From contig CM022300.1 in NCBI GenBank assembly GCA_011799875.1, forward strand, positions 108,637,201 to 108,701,200: DNA of 64,000 bases, written 5' to 3'. This DNA is from Thinopyrum elongatum. Its lineage: Eukaryota; Streptophyta; Magnoliopsida; Poales; Poaceae. Numbering within the stretch: the stretch's first letter is position 1; the number at the start of each line of letters is the position of its first letter. A program made the translations under genes and the position numbers. Below the pieces are notes generated by a model. That model was not told the origin of the DNA, searched no databases, and saw only the letters and a list, made by a program, of their open reading frames with translations. Shown here in pieces: positions 44,779 to 56,885 of this stretch.

Positions 44779-47341
44779 TTTCCACTAAGGAAGGGTATCG
44801 AACACTTCCCTAGAACTATAATTAAGCCACCATATGAATCAATCATGAGGGCATCTTATGGATCTAGAAACAAAGATGACAACACTTAGACCTTCGCATT
44901 ATGCCTAGCTAAGGGCATAAAACGATAGCGCTTGTTGGGAGGCAACCCAATGAATAAAATTTAATTTTGTCTTTTTCTTTCTGTTGTTGAGTGTTTGCAC
45001 AATTATGCTACTGTTATGATTGTGTTTTGGTTAGTGTTTGTGCCAAGTAAAGCCTTTAGGATAGCTTTGGTGATAGTTGATTTGATCTTGTTGGAAAACA
45101 GAAACTTTTGCGTCCAGTAAAACAATTTTGAAAATTCACATATGCGACGAAAAATTCTGAATTTTTTTACACAAGATTATTTTTTCAGAATTTTTAGAGT
45201 TACATAAGTATGAGAACAATTCGCATCTTTACAGACTGTTCTATTTTTGACAGATTATGTTTTCTTTGCATTGTGTGCTTGTTTTGATGAATCTATGGTT
45301 TGTATCAGGGGGTATGAGCCATGGTAAAGTTAGAATATAGTAGATATAATGCAAGAACAAAATTTGAATGGGTTTTCTATAGTACTTAAAGTAAAGATTG
45401 GTTTTCTTATACTAACGGATCTCACGAAGGTTTTGTTGAGTTTTGTGTGATTGAAGTTTTCAAGTTTTGGGTGAGATTACGATGGATGAAGGAATAAGGA
45501 GTAGGAAGAGCCTAAGCTTGCGGATGCCCCATGGCACCCCAAGCCATTATCCAAAGAGAAGAAAGCAACTAAGCTTGGGGATGCCCGAGTGGCATCCCCT
45601 CTTTCTTCTAACGACCATCGGTATTTTACTTGGAGCTATATTTTTATTCGTCACATATCATGAGTTTTGCTTGGAGCGTCCTGTATGATATGAGTCTTTG
45701 CTTGTTTTGCTTTTTATTTTTTGTCATGAATCCTTGCTGGACACATTTATTTGAGAGAGCCAAAATTATGCTATGACTTGTTAGAATTGCTCTCTATGCT
45801 TCACTTAAATCTTTATGAGCTATGGAATTGCTCTAGTGCTTCACTTATATCTTTTTGAGCACGGTGTGCTTTAGTATTTTTGAAGAAATGCTCTCATGCT
45901 TCACTTAGATTTATTTGAGAGTTAGTAATTTTTTTTAGAAATTCTCTTTTGCTTCACTTAAATTATTTTGAGAGAAGAAAATTTTATGCTCATGTTCTTC
46001 ACTTAGATTTGTTCGAGCTATCAAAAACAACAAATGAAATTAGTCCCAAAGTGATAGATATTCAAGAGGGATATAATAAAAAAACTTTCATGAAGATCAT
46101 TGGACAAAATAAATTTAATTCCTTGTAATAGTTTTGCGATATGTTGATATAATACGTGAGTCATGTTGATGAGTAATTATGCTTTAGTAAGAATATTGGT
46201 GTTAAGGTTTGTGATTCCCTATGCAAGCACGAAAGTCAATAGTCATGCAATGAAATTATATTCTACTTGTGGTGCATTATTCAGTGTTAGTTATGCTTAA
46301 TGCTCGCTTATGAGATTTTTCGTTTCTTGGTTGGATGCTTCTCAATCTTTTGCTAGCCTTCATTTGCACTAACTATGATCACTACTTGTGCATCCAAAAT
46401 CCTTAAACCAGTTTTGCCATATGAGTCCACTATACTTACCTATATGCGGTATTTCCGTGCCGTTCTAAGCAAATTTGTATGTGCCATCTCTAATTTCAAA
46501 ATAAATTTCTCTTTTGTGTGCTCATACCGCTCATGAAACGGTAGGGGGTGGCTGATATTTTTCCATGCTAGACGTGTTATTCTCAAGATGAGTGTTTATT
46601 CACCTGTCATTGCACGAGAGTACGGCAAAGGTATTAGGGATGCCCAGTCCCGAAATGAAAAATGAATTTACTTTATGTTGTCAAATAATAAATTCCTTGG
46701 AAAGTGTTGGTATGGACGGCACCCGTGGATTCGGTTAGCCGTGGAATGTGAAAGTATGGTGGAAAAAGGAAAAAAACTTTATTTTCTGTTTGGGAACCGC
46801 CTATGATATATCTAGCATGGAAAGTATTGGGAGCTACTCGATCATTTTCGTTGACAGGAAAAGCATGCCACCCAAAATGTTTTATCTCTACTTTTTTCGC
46901 TTTGAGCTCTAGCACCTCTACAAATCCCTACTTCCCTCTGCGAAGGGCCTTTCTTTTACTTTATGCAATTTTTATTTTATTTTGAGTCTCCATCTTCTCT
47001 TATAAAGCACCAACTAAGGGGCACTATGATCGTACTTGAGCATTGGGTGTAGCTAATATGCGAGTGTGTTTCATGAAAGGATCAATGATTGAGCATAATG
47101 GGCTAGGGATAACTTGCTTTAGTGTTGATATTTTGAAAGACATGGTTGCTTGTTGATATGCTTGAGTATTGAAATCTTCATGTCAAAACTAGACTATTGC
47201 TTTGAATCATATAAAAGTCCAAATGTCCATGCTACAAAGAAAAGAATATGTGATGAGCATGTTAGGCAGCATTCCACATCAAAAATTCTGTTTTTATCAT
47301 TTACCTACTCGAGGACGAGCAGAAATTAAGCTTGGGGATGT
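44779..47341 (+). other. Athila-like non-coding region between protease and 3' LTR
   Basis: About 2.5 kb without a credible gene. It contains a PPT-like motif twice (45514 and 45571), a 9-bp hairpin (45577-45599), imperfect repeats of GCTTCACTTARATCTTTTTGAG (45790-46020) and the true polypurine tract AAGCTTGGGGATG (47328-47340). The region is conserved in the truncated copy at 57385-59468. Confidence 0.75.
45577..45599 (+). other. Conserved hairpin overlapping a PPT-like motif
   Basis: GGGGATGCC, loop CGAGT, GGCATCCCC: a perfect 9-bp stem beginning inside AAGCTTGGGGATG. The copy at 57684-57707 keeps both stem arms exactly and has a different 6-nt loop. Confidence 0.75.
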
Positions 47342-48927
47342 TGATACATCTCCAACGTATCTATAATTTTTGATTGTTCCATGCTGTTATATTATCATTC
47401 TTGGATGTTTTACAATCATTGTATAGCAACTTTATATCATTTTTTGGGACTAACCTATTGACATAGTGCCTAGTGCCATTTGCTGTTTTTTGCTTGTTTT
47501 TTATTTCGCAGGAAATCAATACCAAACGGAGTCCAAACGCAACGAAACTTTTTGGTGATTTTTTCTGGACCAGAAGACACAAGTTGGGCCAAGAAAGTAC
47601 CTGAGGGGGGCTCCGAGGGGAGCACAACCCACCAGGGCGCGCCTGGGGGCCCAGGCGCGCCCAGGTGGGTTGTGCCCACCTCGGCCGCCTCCCGCACCGC
47701 TTCTTTGCTCTATAAATACCCCAATATTCCAGAAACCCTAGGGGAGTCGACGAAAATCAATTCCAGAAACCACAAATCCAATCTAGACACCATCACGGAG
47801 GGGTTCATCATCCTCATTGGTGCCTCTCCGATGATGCGTGAGTAGTTCATTGTAGACCTACGGGCCCGTAGTTAGTAGCTAAATGGCTTCCTCTCTCTCT
47901 TTTCATTCTCAATACAATGGTCTCTTGGAGATCTATTTGATGTAATTCTTTTTGCGGTGTGTTTGTTGGGATCCGATGAACTTTGAGTTTATGATCAGAT
48001 CTATGTTTTTATCCATGAAAGTTATTTGAGTCTTTTGATCTCTTATATGCATGATTACTTATAGCCTCATATTTCTTCTTTGAATCTTTGGTTTAGTTAG
48101 GCCAACTAGATCGATTTTTCTTGCCATGGGAAGAGATGCTTTGTGATGGGTTCGATCTTACGGTGCTTGATCCCAGTGACAGAAGGGGAACCGACACGTA
48201 TGTATCGTTACTATTAAGGATAACAAGATGGGGTCTATTTCTACATAAATAGATCTTGTCTACATCATGTCATCGTTCTTATTGCATTACTCCGTTTCTC
48301 CATGAACTTAATACACTAGATGCATGCTGGATAGTGGTTGATGTGTGGAGTAATAGTAGTAGATGCAGGCAGGAGTCGGTCTACTAATCTTGGACGTGAT
48401 GCCTATATAATGATCATTGCCTAGATATCGTCATAATTATTTGAAGTTCTATCAATTGCCCAATAGTAATTTGTTTACCCACCGTATGCTATTTTTCTCG
48501 AGAGAAGCCACTAGTGAAATCTACGACCCCCGGGTCTATTTTCTCATCATATATTTCTAGATATATTTTGCTATTTGCCTTTTTATTTATTTGCCACTTT
48601 TATTTTCAGATCTATATTTCTAAAAACCCAAAAATATTTTGCTGCACTTTATTTTATTCGCGATCTATTTATCCAATCTACTACAATTTATCTCCCGTCA
48701 ATTTGCCAATTTTTGGCGCCGTTACCCGAAAGGGATTGACAACCCCTTTAACACGTCGGGTTGCAAGTATTTGTTCTTTGTGTGCAGGTGCTGTTTACGT
48801 AGTGTTGCTTGGTTCTCCACCTGGTTCGATAACCTTGGTCTCATCATTGAGGGAAATACCTACCGTTGCTGTGCTGCATCATCCCTTCCTCTTTGTGGAA
48901 ATACCGACGTAGTTCAAGCAAACATCA
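47342..48927 (+). repeat. Athila-like 3' LTR
   Basis: 1,586 bp. It lacks 16 bp present in the 5' LTR (after AATCAATTCCAG), a deletion between two ttccag repeats. TATA box at 47711-47718. Confidence 0.93.
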
Positions 48928-49107
48928 ACCCTCACTTAACTTGATCACTAACTACCTTATATGTGTTACAGGGAAAGAATGGGAAGCACTGAGGTTTACA
49001 ATCGAGGTTCGGACATGCATGGTCCTTTGTCTAATAGCACATTATTGTGCAATTGCAGGAATCACTCTGATATTTAGGTTTTTAACAATTTGGTCTTGCA
49101 CATGTAG
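48928..49107 (+). other. C1 sequence upstream of the B3-like exons
   Basis: Continuation of C1 after the Athila-like element. A possible exon starts after GTTACAG at about 48971, but no protein match was recognised. Confidence 0.4.
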
Positions 49108-49628
49108 GTCCTACTGTCAGAGGTTTTGACCCACTGTTCGACCCTTTTTGCATATGGGGAAATGAGTTGTCCATGAATATCAGTCAAGTCAAGAAACTCA
49201 GAAAGATTGTTAGGATAAAGAAATTAGCTACAAAAAACAACAAGATCTTTGTTTGCACAATGAAGAAGACATCAGTTCACTACAGGATGGTACTAACTAT
49301 TATACCTTGGCTTTTTTTATTCCTTTGCCCCATTTCCAATCTAGAGAAGATATTTATGCACATCCTTGTTTTCAGGCCTTTCCAAAATTAGTTCACTGAT
49401 GATTACCTCTCAAACCACCTGTATGGTCAGGAGGCGAGGAAGGTATTCATACAACACCCACGGTTCAATATTGAAGTGTTCCTGAAGAGGACGAAGGATG
49501 GACGGTCAATCATCCACATGCACTGGCCTAAAGTTGCAAAGACCTTCAACATCAATGAAGGCTCAATATTCGCCTTCCGCTTCAGCAGTTTTCCAGATGA
49601 GATTCATTTGTCTATGTACCGTCTATGA
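49108..49628 (+). pseudogene. Captured B3-domain-like gene fragment, broken
   Basis: Exon A (49108-49289, after an AG acceptor and before ATG|GTACTA) reads TVRGFDPLFDPFCIWGNELS then SQVKKLRKIVRIKKLA. After a small GT-AG intron, exon B (49376-49628) reads YLSNHLYGQEARKVFIQHPR, IEVFLKRTKDGRSIIHMHWP, and KVAKTFNINEGSIFAFRFSS to IHLSMYRL and TGA. The W-P-KV pattern followed by a N-EGS-FAF-F strand resembles plant B3 DNA-binding domains. A 1-nt frameshift near 49390 (a TAG in the working frame just before the DDYL segment) breaks it. It may be a remnant of a captured transcription-factor-like gene; the family call is moderate. Confidence 0.5.
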
Positions 49629-49879
49629 TGCTAATTTTGAAAGGTTATAGATGTTGCATGTGAAACTTGCTGCTGGTGCAGTCGTGTAATGGGGTAGCTG
49701 AGTGCTGAAGCTATATGATGTTGTACTCTGATGTATTTCAATTATGAAATCCTGCTTCCTTAATACAAAAATGAAATATATCATGTGCTTAATATGAAAT
49801 GTCAATTAGATTAATAAATGGATTATTCATAATAGGAAAATTAGCCTGCTAATGGCTAATTAGCCTGCTAATTGGTGTT

Positions 49880-50620
49880 TTCTATTGCAAACGGTTATTG
49901 AGAAAACACCGTGGGCGATGACCTCAGACAACGCACACAGTTTTTAGGAATAAAAACGTGTTGGATCAATGAACAATCACACACGACTTCCTCTTGAAAA
50001 CTCTTTGTGTTAGGCCACCATGCGCAAACGTTTACCACATAAAAAGTGTGTGTGATGTACAACCTATGCCACACAGTTTCTTCTACGCATCGTGTGTGAT
50101 GCATTCAACAACACAAACGATAAAATTGTTAATATCGCGTGCAATGGCAACACTATCACAAACGATTTAATGGGGAAAATTGTGTGTGATGTACGTACGA
50201 ACGGAAACGTTTTCCTTGGAGTGACTGTGTGGGATGTATATACGAACGGAAACACACTTCTTGGATTGACTGTCTGGGATGTCCATACTAATGGAAACGT
50301 ATTCCTTGGATTGACTGTGTGGAATGTACATACGAACAGAAATGTTTAGCCGGGACTGACTGTGTGGGATGTACTTACGACCGGAAACGATTTGGCCTAT
50401 ATATATAATTGTATTTTTTTAGCTCAACTGTATGTATAACCGTATTTGATCGCTCACCCGTCGCACACGACCTCATTTTGCCAAGCGTGTGTGTTAGGAG
50501 GGCCTATCCCCGACGGTTTCTGGGTCGTGTGGGAAGGACCCCCCTATCGCACACACTCACTCGGCGACGGTTCAGAATGCCATCGCGGAAAGGGGTTAAA
50601 AATCGTTTGTATAGCACCTC
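49880..50620. repeat. Right subterminal repeats of C1
   Basis: Repeats around cgaacggaaacgtt, gactgtgtgggatgt and cacacgrtttc; units of about 55 bp are clearest at 50180-50400. They resemble the left end of C1 in the AAACG and TGTGTG-GATG words. Confidence 0.7.
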
Positions 50621-50786
50621 GCTGTACCAGTGACAAGTACAATCAAGAATGGCTAATGTGAAAGACTTGATTGATTTATGCATAAAGGGGGGAGGGAGAG
50701 TTCATTGAGAGAACAACACTCTCCCTATGTCCATGCCTACATCTAGAACAAGATAATATGATGAATGCGGTGGGGTGTGCCTAGAT

Positions 50787-53700
50787 TCAAGCCACATTGC
50801 TTGAATAAATGATATTTAGCTCATGCCTTAACTCGCAAAATCTTGCTTCATCCAGTGGCTTCGAAAATATCCGCTAGTTGCTCTTGGGTGTTGATGTAGA
50901 TAATCTCAATCTCTCCACGCTTGATGTGATCCCGGATGAAATGATGACGAATCTCAATATGCGTCATCTTGCTATGTTGCACCCGATTGTAGGAGATCTT
51001 GATTGCACTTTCATTGTCCCATAGAATAGGCACTTTGTCACAACTGACACCGTAATCCTTTAAAGTTTGCCTCATCCATTGCAATTGTGCACACCAACTT
51101 GCGGCAACAACGTACTCAGCCTCAGTGCAGGAGAGAGACATACAATTTTGCTTCTTCGAAGACCAACTAACCAAAGAGCGACCAAGGAATTGGCACCCTC
51201 CAGAAGTTGATTTCCTATCCACAATGTCTCCCGCCCAATCCGAGTCCGAATATCCGATGAGATCAAAGCTTGCTCCTTTGGGGTACCATAAGCAATAGTT
51301 TGGGGTATGAGCCAAATATTGAAAGATTCGCTTGACCGCCACATAGTGACTTTCCTTAGGCGCGGCTTGGAACCTTGCACACATTCTCACACTCAACATA
51401 ATATCTGGTCTAAATGCACAAAGGTAAAGCAAGGATCCAATTATGGAGCGATATACCTTTTGATCCATCGCTTTACCATTAGGATCAATATCAAGCTTGC
51501 ATTTGGTTGGCATAGGAGACTTGACCGGCTTGACATCATCTAGTTTAAATCTCATGAGCATGTCTTGGGTATACTTGGCTTGGTTGATGAATGTTCCTTC
51601 TCTCCTTTGCTTGACTTCGAACCCAAGAAAGAACTTCAACTCTCCCATCATAGACATCTCAAACTTCTCGGTCATTAGTGTGGCAAACTCATCATTAAAA
51701 GATTTGTTAGGAGAGCAAAAAATAATATCATCAACATATAGTTGGCATATGAACAAATCCCCTTTAACCTTCTTAGTAAAAAGAGTGGGATCGATTTTCC
51801 CAATTTGAAACCCACGATCTTGCAACAACTCGGTAAGGTGCTCATACCATGCACGTGGGGGCTTGTTTAAGGCCATAGAGTGCCTTGCTGAGTTTATATA
51901 CATGATTGGGGAGCTTGGGGTCCTCGAATCCCAGGGGTTGTTTGACATATACCAACTCATTCAAGGGACCATTAAGAAATGCACTATTCACATCCATTTT
52001 TTGCAACTTAAAATCATGATGAGATGCATATGCAAGCAACATGTGAATAGATTCAAGACGAGCAACGGGAGCAAAGGTTTAACCGTAGTCGATACGCTCG
52101 ACTTGGGAGTAGCCTTGTGCCACCAATCTTGCCTTGTTTCGAATAACCACACCATTCACATCTTGCTTGTTCTTGAAGATCCATTTGGTTCCAATGACAT
52201 TGTGGTTCTTTGTTGGCCTTGGCACTAATTCCCATACTTTGTTGTGCTCGAAGTTGTTGAGTTCATCATGCATGGCCTTGAGCCAATCCACGTCATCGAG
52301 CGCCTCATGTACCTTTTGGGGTTCAACACAAGAAACAAGCGCGTGATGCTCACAAAAGTTTGTTGATTGTCTATGAGTAGTTATCCCTTTTCTCAAGCTT
52401 CCAAGCACATTCTCCATGACATGTTGTTGATGCTTTAGCTTGGAAGCCACCTTGGCAGCACGGTGCTCTAATAGCTCCTCAATAGGAATATGAGGAGTTT
52501 CATCTTGAGCACTGTCTTGAGTTTGCTCTTGATCTTTAGCTTTTTCTTGATCTTGAGCTTGCTCGGAGTCTTAAACTTGATCTTGGGCATCATTCGGTGC
52601 ATCCCCATCATCATGGGGTTGATCTTGCCCTTGATCTTGTTCACTTGGTTGAGGGCCTTCACTTTGTTCTTCGGAAGCGTGTGGGTCTAGCGTCGGTGAT
52701 GGTTCCACTTGCGTAGAACATTGTCCTTCTCCTTCGGCCACAAGGGGTTCCTCAATGGGGAGTATTTGACCAATCCCCATTCTTCTTATGGCTTGAGGAG
52801 GAATTTCATCACCTACATCACAAATACCACTTTGCTCCACTTGGGAGCCGTTATTTTCATCAAACACCACGTTACACGTCTCCTCAATGAGTCCATTGGA
52901 CTTGTTGAGGACACGGTAAGCATGAGAGTTTGTAGCATAACCAACAAACATGCCCTCTTGAGATTTATGTTCAAATTTAGACAAACGAACACCTTTTTTG
53001 AGAATGAAACACTTACACCCAAACACCCGAAAATACTGGAGGTTGGGCTTGTTATCAGTAAGTATCTCATATGGAGTCTTGTTCAAGCCTTTGCGGAGAT
53101 AGAGCTGGTTGGATGCATGAAATGCACTGTTGATGGCTTCGGCCCAAAAGTTGAATGGAGATTTGAATTCCACCATCATGGTCCTTGCCGCATCCATCAA
53201 CGTCCGGTTCTTCCTCTTCGCTACACCATTTTGTTGAGTGGTATAAGGTGCGGAGTATTGATGCTTGATCCCCTCATCACTAAGAAACCCATCCAAGGTG
53301 TAGTTCTTGAACTCGGTGCCGTTGTCACTATGGATCATCAATATCTTTGCATCATGTTGATGTTGAGCTTCATTTGCAAAGTCAATGATGGTTAGTTGGG
53401 TCTCACTCTTCCTCTTGAAGAAGTATACCCATGTATATCTTGAGTAATCATCCACAATCACCAAGCAATATTTTCTTCCCCCAAGACTATCAAAGGATGG
53501 AGGACCAAAGTGATCCATGTGAAGGAGCTCCAAGGGCTTCTTTGAGTAGATGATAGTCATGGGTCGGTGAGCCGTTTCGTGTAGCTTTCCTTCAATACAA
53601 ACACTGCGAGCATGATCTTTGGCAAAACTCACATTTGTTAGTCACGAACGTGATCCCCTTTGAGGAGACTTTGCAAAGATCTCATATTGACGTGGGCTAG

Positions 53701-54116
53701 TCGGCGATGGCAAAGCCATCCCACATCAAGTTTAGCCATTAGGCAAGTTGCGGTCTTAGTGAGTCGCTCCGAGAAGTTAACCACATAGAGACCGTTCTCA
53801 ACATGCCCAACAAAAGCTACTTCAAGAGTCTTGCTCCACAAAATGGCCACGGTATCAAGATAAAAAATGTTGCAAAGCCCATGAGTGTAAGTTGACGAAC
53901 GGAAAGTAAATTGTATGCAAGGGACTCAACAAGCATGACCTTCTCAATAGATAAATCTTGAGAGAAGACTACCTTGCCAAGACCCAATATCTTAGAAGTT
54001 GAAGCACCACCGAATTGGACATGGGTGGGCATAGATGGGCTTGGTTGCACGTACGCCACCAAGTCCTTGCTCCCGGTCATATGATTTGTTGCTCCACTAT
54101 CAAGCAACCATGACAC
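50787..54116 (-). pseudogene. pol: S2 Pol remnant
   Basis: Minus-strand pieces in Copia order. Protease MSWLLDSGATNHMTGS is at 54116. GAG-pre-integrase VGWLCHRRLAHVNMRSLQSL lies in 53850-53638. Integrase (53632-52571) has [33 protein letters not shown] and QNGVAKRKN, where the third catalytic residue is changed (usually VERKN). RT pieces are at 52450-52079, 52042-51842 and 51960-50848 with KMDVNSAFLNG and LYVDDIIFC. RNase H has YSDSDWAGD and CTEAEYVVAA. Near 50870 a 2-nt loss shifts the frame; the natural C-terminus ends in a related frame at 50787. At least five breaks are present, so it is inactive. Confidence 0.88.
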
Positions 54117-54134
54117 CCCACCAGAAGCAAACTC

Positions 54135-54657
54135 CTACAAGAGATTAATGCTTGGATTTAGGTACCCATTTTTGAATGGGTCCTTTGATGTTAGGAAAAA
54201 GGGTCTTAGGCACCCAAATAGGCCATTCAATGTACTCATAAGAAGAACTAACAAATTTGGCATAAACATGCCCATCACTAGCACAACATAAAACATATGA
54301 AGGGTTAAAATAACCGGATTTGTTGGGAGGAGTGGTCTTGCCCTTCTAGGCATTACCACCCACATCCTTGTCCTTCTTCTTATCATGAGCACCCTCCCCC
54401 ACCTTGATGAAGATCTCCTTAAGCGGGAGAGGTTTCTTGGTCTTGTTCTTTTTCTTCTTCAACTTGGGTACAAACCCAAGTCCTTCCTTTGCCACAACTT
54501 CCTTTTGATTGCTCAAAAGGTCATTGAGGTTCTTCTCACCTTGTATGCACATCACAAGGTCTTTCTCAAGTTGCTCTTTCAACTTGGCATTCTCCTCCAC
54601 AAGATGAACATGCTCACAACAAAGGTTAGTATCATGGGCATTATCAATTAAAACAAA
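54135..54657 (-). pseudogene. gag: S2 Gag C-terminal remnant
   Basis: Helical LCCEHVHLVEENAKLKEQLE, then a Lys-rich stretch (KLKKKKNKTKKP), then frameshifted pieces leading to the protease. This matches the position of the coiled-coil part of the S1 Gag. It is cut at 54657 by the CACTA-type end. Confidence 0.7.
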
Positions 54658-55189
54658 CACTACAAAAAAAAACACTTCCGTGATGATACGTATTTGTCAC
54701 AGTAGGTCACATTTTCTATCATGCATTTACATCAATGATGATTTTATGATAGAATCAAGATAACCATACATGTTCTGTTGTAGAAGTGTTCCATGACAAT
54801 ACTCAAATTATCATCACGGAAGTGTTCACTTCCATGACGATAAATGACGCGTCATGGAAGTGCTTTCGTCAAGGGTAACCGACACATGGCATCCACCATA
54901 ATGGGTCGCCGTTAAGCTATCGGGTCCGTTTTGGATCCGATAACCCGTTAACAGCCCGGACCAATGGCAATTTTCCACGTGTAAAATTCTCATTCACCGA
55001 AGGATCCACGTGTCGGCTCAGCGTTGAAACAGATGTCATCCGTACAATGGATGGAACGCGCCTATGATACCTCGACATGTGGCACGGCCCAATAGTAGCC
55101 CATTTAAGATAAAAATGGCTGGCCTAGCCAAGGGCCCACAAGATTTTGTCATACTCTACTAGGCCGGCTCGTTAACAGTTTGCTACGGT

Positions 55190-55860
55190 TTGGGCCAAAT
55201 TACGGCCCACATAAGATTCGGCCCGTTAGATGCCTGTCATGTTTTGGGCCTAATGACAGCCCACATCACATCCAGCTCGTTAACAGTCTGCCATGTTTTG
55301 GGCCCAATGACGACCCATATTAGATCCGGCCCGTTAACTGCCTGACATACTTTGGGCCAAATTATGGCCCATATATGATCTGGCCCGTTAACTCGGACTA
55401 TGGTTTCGGCCCCACTAGGGGCCCATTTGAACTACGGCCTCTTAAAGGCTCATGTAATAGTTCAGCCCGATATTACTTTCGGCCTGTTAATGACCATTAC
55501 TACATATGGGCCGTTGTTGGTCCGGTTTCACTTTCGGCCATTTAATGGCCTGTGCTGCATGTGGGCCTATTTCTGGGCCGAAGTGACTTTCGGACTCTTA
55601 AAGGCCCATAGTCTTCGTGGATACATTTTAGCCCAACCTGACTATTGGCCCGTTAAAGGCCTGTGAGATAACTGGGCGTAATGATGGCCCGCTTTGCATC
55701 CGACCTGCTTACGACCCATCATGTTGTTGGGCCAACTGTGGCCCGACACATATTTTGGCCTGTTAACGGTCCGTCTTGTGGTTGGGCCAATCATGGGCCT
55801 CCGACACTGTTCATGCCCAATCCACTTTTTGGACTGTTAAAAGCCCATTCTATTTTCTGG
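55190..55860. repeat. Imperfect 55-60-bp repeats with GGCCCGTTAAC
   Basis: Units containing ggcccgttaac, cctgycatg and tttgggccaaatgacggccca recur about every 55-60 bp (for example near 55207, 55267, 55325 and 55380), decaying toward the right. Non-coding. Confidence 0.75.
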
Positions 55861-56504
55861 CCGAACTTAGGTAACTAGTTTACTCAGCATGTTAAAGGAC
55901 CGAAACTAATAGTTGGTGAGTTTACGTCTAGGCCTGCTATTGGCCGAACATGATTGTAAGCCCATGTTTCGACCCATTTGTAGCGATTGGTGGGCCGGCC
56001 AGTTTTAGTACCGTAATTGTTTTTATATAATAAACCGAAGGTTTAGGCCCATTGCGCTCCGTCAAAGCTTACGGCCTTTTCAGGGAGCGACGACAGCATA
56101 TACAGAAATTAAATTACAGCACCATGACAAAGAATACACCTAGACTATACAACAAAGAAATTACTGCATGTTACATGCACTGGGCATAAAAGTTTGCCGC
56201 CAGTGATAATAAAGCGCAAGCAGACAACAGATTACATACACTGGGCATCAAAGGTCGCTACCAGTGCAAATAAACATGCCGCCTCAAATAATATACAGAA
56301 CCGACAGCACTTCAACACAGTTCAAGAAAGGTTAGCCCTGCCCGGGAGCTGCAGCGCAAGCAGCTGAGCAAGCTGATGACTGCACTTGTTTGACACTTAT
56401 ATCCAACTCTAGCTGCATAGCATCAATGGCAGTTCTTGGCGTAAGTGATATCACCCTGAAAGAGAAAAAAGCAGATAGATAACATACTTTGCACATATAA
56501 GCAA

Positions 56505-56885
56505 CAGTGCTGTCGATTCATCCCATTTCTTAGTGGCAAATAAAGAGACCTGGATTAAAATAGAATAAAAATTGTTCACAGTTAAGACATGGCATGAAAT
56601 GGCATTGTGCAGGAGTGGCCAGCTTCACCACACCACTGGATTACAGATCAAGCACACAAGCATACATGCAGTGCTAAAGAATGTATAAGCATCGATGGTG
56701 AGTGTACTGTCAATTTATCCCATTTCAGATTGGTAGATAAAGAGACACGATTTAAATAACAATAACATAATATGCATTGTTCATAGTTAAGACATAGCAG
56801 GATATTACATTGTCCTGGAGTTGTTAGTTTGACCACACCACTGGATTACAGATCAACAACACAAGCATACATGTAGTGCTAAGGA
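56505..56885. repeat. 206-bp direct duplication in C2
   Basis: Two diverged copies share caccacaccactggattacagatca-type anchors (about 56627 and 56833) plus tttatcccattt and agataaagagaca blocks. Possibly duplicated intron-like DNA. Confidence 0.7.

Larger units (their letters stand above)
40990..48927 (+). mobile_element. Athila-like Gypsy retrotransposon, gag-protease only
   Basis: LTRs at 40990-42590 and 47342-48927 are flanked by ACCCT (40985-40989 and 48928-48932). It has a tRNA-Asp primer site, one long Gag-protease ORF, about 2.5 kb of non-coding DNA and a polypurine tract. No reverse transcriptase, RNase H or integrase is present, so it needs proteins from an autonomous relative. About 48 substitutions separate the LTRs by hand count (about 3%), or about 1.2 million years at the usual grass rate. 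It is inserted in C1. Confidence 0.92.
7803..50632. mobile_element. C1: CACTA-like DNA transposon carrying captured gene fragments
   Basis: The left end begins CACTACTGCAGG at 7803 and the right end, read inward, begins CACTGGTACAGC at 50632. Both are flanked by ACA (7800-7802 and 50633-50635), a 3-bp target duplication as expected for CACTA elements. Both ends carry subterminal repeats around AAACGGT and TGTGTGCGATG. With the two nested retrotransposons removed, C1 is about 11.6 kb. It holds an exonuclease-like gene, several Ala-rich ORFs, a Pro/Ala-rich ORF, tandem repeats, a MITE and a B3-like gene, all broken. No transposase (TNPD/TNPA-like) was recognised, so it looks non-autonomous. The terminal repeats are only partly similar (about 10 of 16 bases), so the exact ends rest on the target duplication and subterminal repeats. 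Confidence 0.65.

Noticed and set aside
7803..50632. Autonomous CACTA transposon
   Set aside because: No TNPD/TNPA-type transposase motifs were found in any frame outside the nested retrotransposons.
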